From NCBI GenBank assembly GCA_030562195.1, contig JAUJPP010000002.1:5580001-5644000 (forward strand): 64,000 nt of DNA, given 5' to 3'. A program made the translations under genes and the position numbers. The notes beneath the pieces were generated by a model. The model had not been told where the DNA came from and ran no database searches. It was given only the letters and a program-made list of their open reading frames with translations. Of this stretch, positions 21,160 through 31,660 are shown one piece after another. How positions within the stretch are numbered: position 1 is the first letter of the stretch; every line of letters starts with the position of its first letter. This DNA is from Nipponacmea schrenckii (taxonomy: Eukaryota > Mollusca > Gastropoda > Lottiidae).

Positions 21160-21575
21160 TTAAACAAGATTTAATACTATTTGTTCAAAAGGTTTACCTA
21201 AACTTAATTGATATAAAACCCAAAGAGAAAGTTGACCACAAAATTTATCTCCTGGTTTTTAAATTTGAAAAGTAGAACATTTTATTGGACCATAATTTAA
21301 AATTAATAATTTCTTTAGTTGGATCTAATCCATATGAATCAAAAAAATACATTGAATCCCTTTTGAATAAAGCAGAATGATGAACGCCTTTTTGATCTGA
21401 AGTGTGGATATTAGTTATAGCATAGAATTTTGTTTTATTTTTAAGAGATGATATTTCATCGCGCATGCAATAGTTAAAAGGTTTTATGTTTAATTCTTTT
21501 GCCAATCGGATTAATTGAAAATTTGTGGTAAGTATCAGTTCCGTATTTTTGTAAGAATTCTTTAAAAGTAATCAT
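21160..21575 (-). pseudogene. PRO: Adenain-like cysteine protease of the Polinton
   Basis: ATG at 21575 overlaps the integrase stop by 14 bases. 'MITFKEFLQKYGTDTYHKFS' starts the frame. A frameshift near 21510 leads to 'KELNIKPFNYCMRDEI', then the catalytic His context 'KGVHHSALFK' (about 21385), the acidic residue in 'YFFDSYGLDPTKEI' (about 21350), and, after another frameshift and a stop near 21245, the catalytic Cys context 'CGQLSLWVLYQL' (about 21215). These three sites in order define the adenovirus-type protease that matures capsid proteins in Polintons. About 138 codons, normal for the family. All three catalytic residues survive although the frame is broken twice. Confidence 0.8.
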
Positions 21576-22338
21576 TTGAAAAATCAGTTTTTTGAAGTTC
21601 GTTTTGATAAAATCTACCCAAGATTTCTTCACCGTGTAAATCTACTAAACTATAAGTTGGTGGTGAAGTTTTATTAACTTTATCAATAATAAAGATTTCA
21701 TTCGTCCAATATCCAACATAACCTTTTTCAAATTTACTTTTATATTTATAAATACTAACTCTATCTCCAACTTTAAGTTTGAGTTTAATATTTTAATCTT
21801 CATTTTCAAAATTGTTTTGTGTGTAAATTGATTTTATAATATCTGGATTTTTTGAAGCTTCTGTAGGAGTAACTTTTATAGATGAATGAATTTTATTATT
21901 ATATTCATCGACAACAATAGGTAATATTTTTAAGAATTTAATTCTGTGAACTTTTTGAGTAGTTTGTTTTCCAGAGTTCTGTTCAATCTCTCAATTACTA
22001 CAGCTTTACCTTCGTTATATGTACTGTAAATTTCAAACCCTAGAGATTTCATATTTTTATTATAAAATTCTGTTCGTTGATCTTACCCATAACTTTTCGG
22101 GTTTTCTATATTTCATTATTGTTTCAAATGCTTTTTTAACAGTTAGACCTGTTTTGTTTTTTAGGGGAATAACCCAAGCGTATCTTGTATATAAATCTAT
22201 AACTGTTAAGCAATATTTATAACCTCTTTCTGGGGGCATATTAATCAAATCTGCTGACCATATATCGTCTTTGGCGAATACTTTCACTTTTAAAAAGTTT
22301 TTAGTTTTTCTGAATTCTTTATGAATTTCATCTGTTAT
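21562..22338 (-). pseudogene. INT: Polinton retroviral-type integrase, broken
   Basis: The frame runs in from 22338 without its own ATG. The rve core includes the first catalytic Asp in 'IWSADLINM' (about 22250), the second in 'LTVIDLYTRYAW', and, after a frameshift near 22090, the catalytic Glu in 'VVIERLNRTL' (about 21985). A stop near 21935 and another near 21790 precede the C-terminal SH3/chromo-like part ('DRVSIYKYKSKFEKGYVGYW', then 'LGRFYQNELQ'), ending at 21562. The N-terminal HHCC zinc finger is missing. The sequence upstream in a shifted frame is PLA2-like, so either the two were fused or a deletion joined them. The enzyme would insert the element DNA and make the 6-bp duplication. 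Confidence 0.85.
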
Positions 22339-22570
22339 TCTGTTTTAGTGCAGCAGCATCAACTCTATTAACTGGTTCTTCACCTGATTTTGGATTATCA
22401 TTCTCATCCAGTCGTAAATCTAACCTAGTTCCCGGTCCAGTGTAATTATGACCTGGGAGATGTTTCTCGCCTTTATACTCAGCCCACGGGAAACCTGGAA
22501 GTTTAGTTAGAGATTTTTGAATGTCTCCTGATCCGAAATAGGTATTAGGGGAGTGAATGTTTATAAAAGA
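22328..22570 (-). pseudogene. Phospholipase A2-like domain adjoining integrase
   Basis: The frame starts just after a degraded start codon (AGG at 22573-22571 where the left repeat has ATG). 'SFINIHSPNTYFGSGDIQKS' and 'HLPGHNYTG' lie in the terminal repeat. Beyond it come 'GPGTRLDLRLDENDNPKSG' and 'NRVDAAALK', the calcium-loop and helix context of parvovirus/Polinton PLA2-like domains. The His-Asp catalytic pair expected right after 'AALK' is gone, replaced by a stop at 22330. In virus capsids such domains help the particle leave the endosome. The lost dyad and the immediate change to the integrase frame suggest a deletion at about 22340. Confidence 0.6.
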
Positions 22571-22684
22571 CCTTTTTTGGTCTATTTATTCTAAGTAGTA
22601 ATAGAGTATATAGATATCCGGTAGACCGGAGTGGAGCAAAGCGAAATGGAGGGATGCCGGATATCTATATACTCTATTACTACT
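22437..22684 (-). repeat. Polinton right terminal inverted repeat
   Basis: Partner of 8991-9238. The right copy starts 'agtagtaatagagtatatag' on the minus strand and includes the hairpin at 22594-22684. Its inner border falls in the middle of the PLA2-like reading frame. Confidence 0.9.
22594..22684. other. Terminal hairpin, right end of Polinton
   Basis: Arms 22594-22621 and 22657-22684 pair perfectly over about 28 nt around a ~35-nt loop. The loop orientation relative to the end is the same as at the left terminus. Confidence 0.8.
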
Positions 22685-22690
22685 AGGAAT
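22685..22690. repeat. Polinton target-site duplication, right copy
   Basis: 'aggaat', one mismatch from the left copy 'aagaat' at 8985-8990. It abuts the resumption of the piggyBac reading frame. Confidence 0.75.
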
Positions 22691-24554
22691 TGCCATCAAC
22701 TGACTATAGTTCTGACAGTGAGACCCCATTGAAACAACAAACAGTGGAGATGAACTCTCTAACTCTGATAACGGAAACCCAATGGTTTCTTCAGACTCAG
22801 GTTCTTCAAGGTGGGCTAAGTTTCCTTGATTTTCAGTCACGGTGATTATTATGATATTGATATGTTTAATTCAAGGTTTTGAAAGACTCGTATAAAGTTT
22901 TGAAAGACATATAAAGTTTTGAAAGACACATATCATTGGCTGGGATATAAATTCTCGAATGAGTGTTTGGATATTTGCTTTTTCTTTGCAGTGGTGGTGA
23001 AATTATAACAACCCCATATGTACCGACAAGGGGTAGGGCAAGAGTTCGTGGAAGAATTAAAAGAGGTCGTGGACTATATAGCATAACACCAATCCGAGGT
23101 CGAGTGCGAACAAGAGGTGCCAAACGTGAATCTCTTGCTTCGAGAGGTGTGGTGGGGACCCCAGGCCACTGTTAAAGGCCCGTGCGAATGGTGGTTTTGG
23201 CGATGGTATTCCAGATAGTAATACAGATAATTCATTGGTACAAGAAGCTGACTTACAACAACCATTCCGATCACAAGAACCACAGGCGAGGAACGTACAA
23301 GATATTGAACCAACAAATCGACAACATACATGGTCGGATGTAGCAACTGACTCCCTGTATTTCAATTTGATGAACAATTTGGTCTTCTAGTGGAGACGCA
23401 CGATGATAGTCCAGGCGCGTTTTTTGATTTATTACTGACAGATGATCTTTTGAACCTAATGGTTGCTGAAACCAATCGATATGCTGGTATTGAGATCAAC
23501 AAACACCGCCCTCTTCGACGAAAATCTAGATTCCACGAGTGGAAGGAAACTAACATTGAAGAAATGAAGCTTTTCGTAGCATTACTCCTGCATATGGGAC
23601 CAGTTACCCTACCTACCGTGGAACATTATTGGAGCAATAGTGCTTTATACAAATCCGTGTTTTTCAATGGTGTCACTGGAAGGAATCGATTTCAGCTTTT
23701 GTTGAGATTCTGGCACTTCGCCGATAATTGAGAACCATCTGATGATCGTCTTTTTAAAAGATATATTGGATAGTTTTAATCAGAGTATGGATATAATATA
23801 TTATCCAATGAGGGACCTTTCAATTGATGAGTCCATGGTTCTCTGGAGGGGTAGACTGATGTTTCGCCAGTATATCAAGAACAAACGTCACAAGTATGGT
23901 ATAAAACTTTACGAATTGTGTGAATCAAGAGGTTTGGTTCTGAGAATACGGATATACTCTGGAATTTCCATCGAAGATCCTCACTGTCTTGGTCAGTCGG
24001 CTGCAACTGTTCTTGATCTTTTGCAAGGTTTCCTTGATAAAGGTCATGCTGTTTTTACAGACAATTACTACAATTCTGTTGAATTATTGAAGTTGCTGTC
24101 AAGACACTCTACTAATATCTGTGGGACATTGAGAAGTGACAGGAAAAGTAACCCAAAAGAAGTTGTAAATAAGAAACTGAAGAAAGGAGAGAGTATTGGG
24201 AGAGAATTATAAGGTGTAGTAGTTTGTAAGTGGAAAGATAGAAGAGATGTATTGACAATATCCGACATGCACGCAGTAGAGATGGTCGCAGTCAGGAATC
24301 GTAAAGGAAAAGAAACTCTAAAACTAAACATAGTCCGAGATTATAACCATTGTATGTCTAGTGTTGATAGATCCGACCAGATGTTATCTTTTTACAGTGC
24401 CTTAAGGAAAACCATACGTTGGTATAAGAAGATAGGTCTTCACATCATTGAAGTTGCTCTGATGAACGCCAATATATTATACAATGATCAGCACAAGAAA
24501 ATGGCGCTTCTAGAGTTCCGCGAGTCGTTACTTCTGTCCCGTATGCAGGGATAA
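22691..24554 (+). pseudogene. piggyBac transposase (DDE_Tnp_1_7), main part
   Basis: Continues the N-terminus at 8912. An acidic stretch ('DYSSDSETP') is followed by a frameshift, a probable intron at 22811-22991 (GT...AG with a pyrimidine-rich acceptor), and an Arg/Gly-rich segment 'TRGRARVRGRIKRGRG'. The catalytic domain follows: 'THDDSPGAFFDLLLTDDLL' (about 23398), 'RFWHFADN' then a stop at 23729, and in the next frame the three catalytic Asp contexts 'LSIDESMV' (23818), 'VFTDNYYNS' (24053) and, after a stop at 24210, 'SSVDRSDQM' (24361). The C-terminal Cys-rich domain is absent; the frame ends at 24554. The triad is conserved but at least three frameshifts or stops make it inactive. Confidence 0.9.
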
Positions 24555-25070
24555 GCCGGCATTGTGCGTCGATAGATGCTTTCGCGAATATCATGTGAAA
24601 GGAGAATAAAACTGATTTGTAACTGTTTTTTATCTGTTTTACTTGACCATTCAAATGAAAATGCCCATGTTCCTTAGACACCCCTTCCTCCCTCCTAGCC
24701 AACCCCATCCCCACCTACAAATCTACGTGGTGATATTTGCTCATGTTACATAATGAATTAGGGTTGAAAATCTCAATATTTCGTCACTTTCTCTGTGAAT
24801 TATAGACATCTATAAATCATAGTGTTGTTGTCTATAGAGTCAGGTTGGTTAGCTCAAAAAAATACCCCAAAACTATGTTTTCACAAAAAATTGTTTTTAT
24901 TATTTGACGTTAGCCCCCTTGCAGAACTATTTAACAAGGGTCTGTATCCATTGCCGACAGTTCTATGATCAATTGAAATTTACATAGCTAAATCCGAATA
25001 TACTTGTAGTCGGCAACGGGCATTGAACCACTTTTCGAGTTAACTCGTAGATCGGCAGTTAACGTGTTAA
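24555..25070. other. piggyBac 3' region up to the right end
   Basis: Non-coding part of the piggyBac element, ending in the inverted repeat and TTAA at 25053-25070. It includes C-rich patches near 24685-24715. The subterminal motif 'attgccgac' (24950, and complement 'gtcggcaac' at 25008) also occurs near the left end at 8650, as expected for transposase-binding subterminal repeats. Confidence 0.6.
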
Positions 25071-25880
25071 GGATATGATCGAGCCCCTGCCCACCCCCCC
25101 CCTCCCGTACGCTTATGCATATAATGTCTTACGCCAACAACAAGAACAGATCTTGTATTACGTTCTGATCCAGTGTGAACTTAAAGAGAAATAGACAGTG
25201 TTCATCTCTTGGGTCCAACAAAACTCTTTTTTGACACATATTGATTATTTGTCCCAAGTTTTCTCTTCTTGTTGTTTTACACGACGCCATTTTTGTTGCT
25301 GTGTGAGCTGTACGCATGCGTAAAAGGGAGTAAGCCCAGACTGAATGATGAAAAATTGTTTACATGAACATCGAGCTGGCCCGGTATGCCGGGCTCCCCA
25401 GTTCAAAAAGCGGGCCAGCCCGCTCCATATAAACACGGCCTTAGGCTTGACTGCTAAGACAACAAAAAAACAGGAGCTTCACAATTTAATTCAACCAATG
25501 ATGAATTCGGAAAAATGAACCAATGAACATGCACGATATTGCAGCTTTTCGCGCGTTTAAATATCCGAGTAGGCCTTTTCGCCTTCGGTCAGCACCAAAA
25601 AAATGGAAGCGATTTCCCAAGCACAAGAAAGTAGAGTATTTCACAATATTTTATTTATTGTTTCCCCATGGCCTAGGACGAATATTTTAGTCAATAGGAC
25701 AGTTTTATTGAATTTCATGACAAAAGCTGTGTTCCCACACTCATGACTACATGACTACACGAATGATGAGTCCTTAGTTAGGCCGATAGCTTGGGGCTTT
25801 ATTTAAGGCTTGTTCCCATAAATTATGCATTGAAAGGGAAAATATCTAGAAACAGGACTATTCTTATTTCGTGTTATCGC
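25071..25880. other. Unassigned sequence
   Basis: No gene recognised. A C tract lies at about 25091-25105. A GC-rich patch at 25370-25435 has paired 'ggcccggtatgccgggct' and 'gcgggccagcccgc' palindromes and may be an end of a further transposon; no partner end was found in the window. I could not show that the BEL/Pao frame interrupted at 8601 continues here. Confidence 0.4.
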
Positions 25881-26624
25881 TTAAGGGGGTTGACAACCCT
25901 AAACCTATGTACAAAAAATAGACGATTTTAACAACTTCTTTTCCACCTATCTGAAATATTTAAATATCAATGGAAAGAGGGGACTTTCAGCTATCCAAAA
26001 ATATAAAATTTATTTCTTTATGACATTTCAGCTTTGAGAAATAGGGTATGAAAGATGAACGAAAAAAACGTCAATTATTCCCTTAAAATTAGCATATCTA
26101 CTAGACTATTTAATATAGAAGGTTGAAATTTTGCACAACGCAAGTCTACATGTATCTCTACAAAATTACGTTGGCTTTTTGGAAAATTTTGTTTTGTTCT
26201 GAAGATATTGATAGAAATCAAAATTTTGGGAGTGCATTTACGAAAAATTGAATTTTTAAAAAACTATTCATTTTATAAAAAAAAGCCAACGTAAAGTTAT
26301 AGAGGACATCGTAAGCTTTAGCTGAAGCCAAAGTTTGTAAAAATCGGATAAATTGTAAGCGAGATATGCTTTTGGAAAAATGGCAGTTTTTTTCAACATT
26401 TTGCAAACACATGTAAACCTTACGTAATTAACGATCATGTTGTTAAAAGATTGTCTTTCATGCTGTAGAAATCTTTAAGCACCTTTTAGGCATCGATATG
26501 CACCGATATCCACATAATTGGAGTGCTAAAACAATGGATTAGCACATGTCAAAACCCTTCCACCCACCAATCATAAAATTTTCTCTGTTTACATGTGATG
26601 TAATGATTTATGGGATATCACGTG

Positions 26625-28875
26625 TATGGTGGCCTACCGCTATCATGCAAGGAATTAAGTAATACTTTAAAAGTTTACGAGAAAAAGTATGTTAAAAGAC
26701 ATTTAAATGTAATTCTAAATGAAATTTTATTCATAAAAAAAGATAAAAATAAAAATAAATCTAAATCAAAATGAAAGTAACTTTAAAATAAATTAAAAAC
26801 GAATTTCCCCCGAAAACAAATGAAAAACAAAACTTAATTTAGATCAAAATAAAAATACAATTAAAATGAATTCATAAAAAATGGAAATTAAAAATAAGTA
26901 ATACTTTAAAAGTATACGATAAAAAGTATGTTAAAAGACTTTTAAATGTAATTCTAAATGAAATTTTATTCATAAAAAAAGATAAAAATAAAAATAAATC
27001 TAAATCAAAATGAAAGTAACTTAAAAATAAATTAAAAACGAATTTCACCCGAAAACAAATGAAAAACAAAACTTAATTTAGATCAAAATAAAAATACAAT
27101 TAAAATGAATTCATAAAAAATGGAAATTAAAAAAAAGAAAAATTAAATTTAAAACGAAAGTAAACAGAAAGCAAAGTTAAAAAAGTGTAGAGCCTACAGC
27201 TATCATAGTATACCACAATGCATTGCACTCAGGTCGATTTATCTTCTTTAGATGGGCGATTTGTCTATAAAGGAAACTACTCTTTGTTTTATTTACATAA
27301 AATGACTGCTTATTTCAGAAGCAATGGATGAGAATTGCGTTTCTCAAGACATTCAAAGGAATGAAATGATTGATTTTCTCAAAAGAGATTATAGCCAATA
27401 TAGATGGATCATTCCTACGCTCGACCGTCGGTTGAGATTCTTTGATATATTACACTGATTTGACTGTATCGATTGAATCGGTGAAGGATGCTTTTTCTTT
27501 AGCCATATATGACTGCTAAATAGCTGTAGTGGAAAACTGCTTTGGCTGAAAATATGGACATCAAATAGTGGTCCAAAACTAATAGGAGCCTTTTTTGCTA
27601 AAATTGTCAATTGATGATAGAAATGGGGCTACAAGTATTTAATTAATTACAGTAATGTTTCAATAAGTTTAATTTCGTCACAAGTTAAGTTAGTAACAGT
27701 CACAAGGCAAATTAGTATATATGGTCACAAGTTAATAACAGTAATTTAGCTTCAAGATAAATTATCAGTAATTTGGTCACAAAGTTATCTTTTTACTTCC
27801 AAAATAAATTGTTAACAGTGATATGATCACAAGGTAATCAGTAAGTGCGGTGACACTAACTGCACGATTTTCCAATCCAACAGCATAAGCTAAATCTCGG
27901 GGCAACCTTAATTGATGTTTTTGCCTTATTTATTTGTACATAGCCCTATAACAAAGCAGAGACCCTGGTCCATTTGCTTCATCAGCAACAGCATCATTAA
28001 CCGATTCAATCGATACAGTCAAATCAGTGTAATAACACCATTTTCGTTATTGGGATAACACTTACCTGGCATAGCATAATATATTCTAGTGCTGAAAATT
28101 GGCTGAGACCCGAACGGGTTTTGAACCAGCGATCTCAGAGTCAGGCACCTAATCGCCAGCAATGTCAACCGTCTAGACCACTCGGCCAACTGACCTGTTC
28201 GGGTCTCAGCCAATTTTCAGCACTAGAATCTTGTGCTATACCAAGTAAGTGTCATCCCAATAACAAAAATATTGTTGCAACACAACTTTCTAAATAACAT
28301 CGTATCATCTCAAATCAGTTTAATATCTCAACTGATAATTTATCTTGAGGCCAAATATCTTTCTGTCATCAATTTACAATTTTAGCATTCCCTTGAATGT
28401 CTTGACAAACGCGATTCTCATCCATTGCTTCTGAAATAAGCAGTTATTTTATGTAAATAAAACAAAGAGTAGTTTCCCTCATAGACAAATCGCCATCTAA
28501 AGAAGATAAATCGACCTGAGTGCAATTCATTGTGGTATACTATGATAGCTATAGGCTCTACACTTTTTTTTAACTTTGCTTTCTGTTTACTTTTGTTTTA
28601 ATTTAATTTTTTTTTCATTTCCATTTTTTTATGAATTCATTTTAATTTTTATTTTGATCTTAGTTTAGTTTTGTTTTTCATTTGTTTTCGGGGGAAATTC
28701 GTTTTTAATTTTTTTTTAAGTTACTTTCATTTTGATTTAGATTTATTTTTACTTTTATCTTTTTTAATGAATAAAATTTCATTTAGAATTAAATTTAAAT
28801 GTTTTTAACATACTTTTTTTCGTAAACTTTTAAAGTATTACTTAATTCTTTGAATGATAGCGGTAGGCCACCATA
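26625..28875. mobile_element. Long-inverted-repeat element, copy 2
   Basis: Same ends and core as 16882-18895, with only a few substitutions over ~2 kb. It is 2,251 bp because ~230 bp of the left arm is duplicated in tandem (26640-26890 and 26894-27130). The target duplication 'cacgtg' is at 26619-26624 and 28876-28881. The related TTAA element at 34312 has an uninterrupted 'cacgtg' at the same place (about 34615), a paralogous empty site that confirms the 6-bp duplication. Confidence 0.9.
28083..28229 (-). ncRNA. tRNA-like sequence in a 33-bp stem (copy 2)
   Basis: Identical structure and sequence to 18101-18247 (offset 9,982), with A-box and B-box-like motifs on the minus strand. Confidence 0.5.
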
Positions 28876-29335
28876 CACGTGACTTCTGGATTCCCCCGAT
28901 ACACAAACTCTTACTTCGCGTGCCGATATCAACAATAACTGACCGGCAAACGTAGAGAATGTTTATTTAGCCGATGACGTTGTAATCACAAATGTCAACT
29001 GACAACGTAATTTGTACGTCTACATAGAGGAATACCCCGTTTTGTTCTATAAATAGATTATCTTCAACGGACGGATATCAGACGAACTACTGAAGCGATT
29101 GAGCTAAAATTTTTCATACATGAGTTTTTTTTAATGTCAAATAGAATGGATATAAACTAAATGCATTTCTTGATTGAAATACATCTCGAACGATAAGGTT
29201 GTCAACCTCCTTAATGCACCAGTATGGTTAGGCCTAATGGCCTTGACCCTAGGACTGAATTAAAAAAGAGTTGCTCTGCTTTAGGTTATTATTTACTTTC
29301 ACTTTACACCTTTCATTTTTTTCTTGTCAATATAG

Positions 29336-29487
29336 GTGCCATTACGTGAGAGGCGAAAATTCACGGAAAACGAGCGTAACTATTTGGAAGAGGCATTCCT
29401 TAAAGGAATGTCTTCTTCCGGTAAAAGGTCTGCAGAGGCAATACAAAAAGCAGCTAATGAACTGCGGATTCTACAGACAGAATCAAG
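29336..29487 (+). CDS. Candidate internal host exon, unknown protein
   Basis: A pyrimidine-rich tract and AG ('cttgtcaatatag') precede 29336, and 'aag' followed by GTAGGG marks a donor at 29488. The exon is open in one frame for 50 codons: 'VPLRERRKFTENERNYLEEA' then 'MSSSGKRSAEAIQKAANELR'. An Arg/Lys-rich, helix-rich segment of this type occurs in uncharacterised invertebrate proteins with homeodomain-like helices, but I do not recognise the family. No neighbouring exon of the same gene could be identified, and 152 bp is typical for an internal exon. It could be a chance open frame. Confidence 0.35.
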
Positions 29488-31660
29488 GTAGGGTCTAATA
29501 TGCTTCATTTTTTATTATCTACTTTCTAACAACCACAGTCGCCTATGCCACGCCAGATTCCCAATTACGGTCAAAATAGCTATTTTTCAGCTCTTCCTTT
29601 CCTTTCTTCCAATCCATGAATGAATTCCTCAAGCCTAAAATCCTTTTTACGTACAAATACCGCTTTGCTCTTAACTTGTTTAGCCATCTGTAATGTTGTC
29701 AATGATGTATATCATATTTGTTTTGGGGGCTGTCCATTACCAATTTTGAAACTTTTAAGGTTGGCAAGTTATGCCACTTAGTTTAATGAAAAAAAGTCAT
29801 AATATTTTGGCAAGTGGCGCAAATAAAGATCACATTTTTTCCAAATCAAAATGAAACCAGGTATTAATATGTATGGGTGTAATAAGATATCAGTTCTTTT
29901 CAAATAAAAAAAGTTTTTTAAACATTTAATGTGAGAGATCTGAAGACTAGTTTTTGTCAGATCACAATGAAACTTAAAATTCACCCATAACAGTTTTTTT
30001 TTCAATAACCAGCTTTGAATTGAAACTTTAATGATTTGAGTTATGCCATTGAATTTTGACTTTTGCATGTGATTATAGGCACATCAGAATTAAACTTGGT
30101 ATGCACCTATACCACCATAGGATTTTTCCATATAAGTTACCTGATCACAGGCGTAAGGGTTTGGCTAAAAAATTGATTTTGTTAGGAGTATAGTCATTTC
30201 GGCACCCCCTTCTTGTTTGTAGACGTATATTGTTGCAGCCCCTTTCAGTGAATTTGCAATTTCTTGTAGGTGTGATACGTTTTTTCATTGGATTTGATGA
30301 AACTCGGTAGACACCGTTATATCCATAAGATCTCTGATGGAATTGATTTTCCTGAATGTTTATTCTGAAGTTATTGTTATAATAGTAAAATATGTTCAAA
30401 TTGACTTTTTGGTGCTCTAGGGGCTACGGATTTTATCTGATTTCGATGAAACTTGTCTGCCTGTTGAGCTCGTGGTTTTTGTTCACACTTTCATGGCTTA
30501 TTTATCTAGGCTTAGCCAGATTAAAAAAAAAATCTCTGCAAGTGTATTGGTGAGTACAATTTTAGCAAAGAACAGCATCAACTACTTTGATGCTGTGGTA
30601 GAGATACCCGAATCACATAGTGGTACTGGGTTTCTAGAAGGGTGAGTATGCCCTGACTCGCTAGTAACGCTCTCATAGTATTCATCATGGTGGATCTCAG
30701 GTTTAATCTGCCAAATTGTATGTAATATAAATATCAAATGGCTGATGACTGTATGGACTGTTTAGTCAGTAGACTCTGATGCAGTCTCTTTTTTTTCTTT
30801 TCTTTTGAAATATTTAGTTCATAAATTTCAATTTTTGGGTTTGGATTGGCAACAGGAGGGTAAAGGATAAACACCTTGGCAAGAAGCATGTCAAATCCAA
30901 TAAGGTACATGGGTCTGTTTACATCAGAGTTTAGAAGAAGTAAGCATTTATACACCCAAATAGCATTTAAAAAAAATAATTTCTGATGGAAAGAAAGTCT
31001 CAAAGCCATTTGGAAAACTAAGGTCAAGCTTTGTGAAATTCTACAGCAAAGTTTCATTCTCAGAGTTCAATCGTATATTTTCTACAAAATGAAATTTTAT
31101 TATTTTAGTACCTTTATAAGTACAGAATATCGAGTGATGATAATTTTCATAATTTTTCATAATTTAAAGACGATAATGGTCGGAGCCATGATTAAAACCG
31201 AAAGAATGAAAACCTCGTGTCAGTTATGATGTTATCGGTTACATGAATTTGTCGGTAAAAAGAGGAATAAGTCGGTTTTCTTTAACCGAAAACCTCGTGT
31301 CGGTTATGATGCTCTAGGTCAACATGTAGATAAAACACGTAAGTCAGTTATAGATGTTAATGGCTGGAGCAATTGGAAAACCAATTGAGTAATCTGAGTC
31401 TTAGAACTGTTGCGAATGTTATCAGCAAGAGAAAAATTCCCTTCGCTCCTGTGGAATAAACAAATGCCAGGAGTAATGTCATGATGTTCACTGCAGTCGC
31501 CCTTTCTTTGGGTCCCAGCACAGCTATGTCACCATGTTACAAGTGTTAGGTGAAGTTAAATTGTTGTCCGGTAAAATACATCTTAAAAATGTTAGATTTA
31601 ACACAAAATAAATAGTAAGTTATCAAATATCATCTATAATTATTCTCATTAATAAGTATT
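29488..31660. other. Mostly unique sequence, no gene supported
   Basis: No frame with recognisable similarity. A short plus-strand stretch at 30559-30640 is bounded by AG and GTGAGT-like sites but does not join in phase with the 29336 exon. 29780-30420 has loose repeats of 'gatgaaactcggt/ttgg' type seen across the window. This could be intron or intergenic sequence. Confidence 0.35.

Larger units (their letters stand above)
8991..22684. mobile_element. Polinton/Maverick element (decayed, with nested insertion)
   Basis: A 13.7-kb element with 248-bp inverted terminal repeats starting with AG, a 6-bp target duplication, and the Polinton gene set: integrase, protein-primed DNA polymerase B, adenain-like protease, packaging ATPase, and major and minor capsid proteins. 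Subtracting the nested 2,014-bp element leaves about 11.7 kb. Capsid and packaging genes are on the plus strand (10535-14755), and integrase, protease, fibre-like, membrane and polymerase genes are on the minus strand (22570-14747), converging near 14750. All genes show frameshifts, stops or deletions, so this is a fossil. It landed in the piggyBac coding region. Confidence 0.95.
8602..25070 (+). mobile_element. piggyBac element (interrupted by a Polinton)
   Basis: TTAA at 8602-8605 is followed by 'cacgttgattgccg'. The right end at 25053-25066 is the near-complement ('cggcagttaacgtg', 12 of 14 matching) followed by TTAA at 25067-25070. TTAA target duplication and short inverted ends are the piggyBac signature. 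Inside is a DDE_Tnp_1_7 type transposase gene whose N-terminus (8912-8990) is separated from the rest (22691-24554) by the Polinton. Without the insert the element is about 2.8 kb, normal for the superfamily. It lies in the BEL/Pao remnant. Confidence 0.85.
25881..29214. mobile_element. TTAA-flanked non-autonomous element carrying a nested insertion
   Basis: TTAA at 25881-25884 then 'gggggttgacaacc'; the right end 'ggttgtcaacctcc' is followed by TTAA at 29211-29214. Without the inserted 2.25-kb element it is about 1.07 kb with no coding capacity. TTAA targets point to piggyBac or Kolobok families. Other copies or pieces: 34312-38960 (whole, itself interrupted), 4293-4325 and 4972-5044. Confidence 0.8.

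Noticed and set aside
25360..25441. GC-rich palindromes as a transposon end
   Set aside because: No matching opposite end or target duplication found in the window.
30559..30640. Exon-like stretch with AG and GTGAGT borders
   Set aside because: It does not join in phase with the 29336 exon and has no recognisable protein content.
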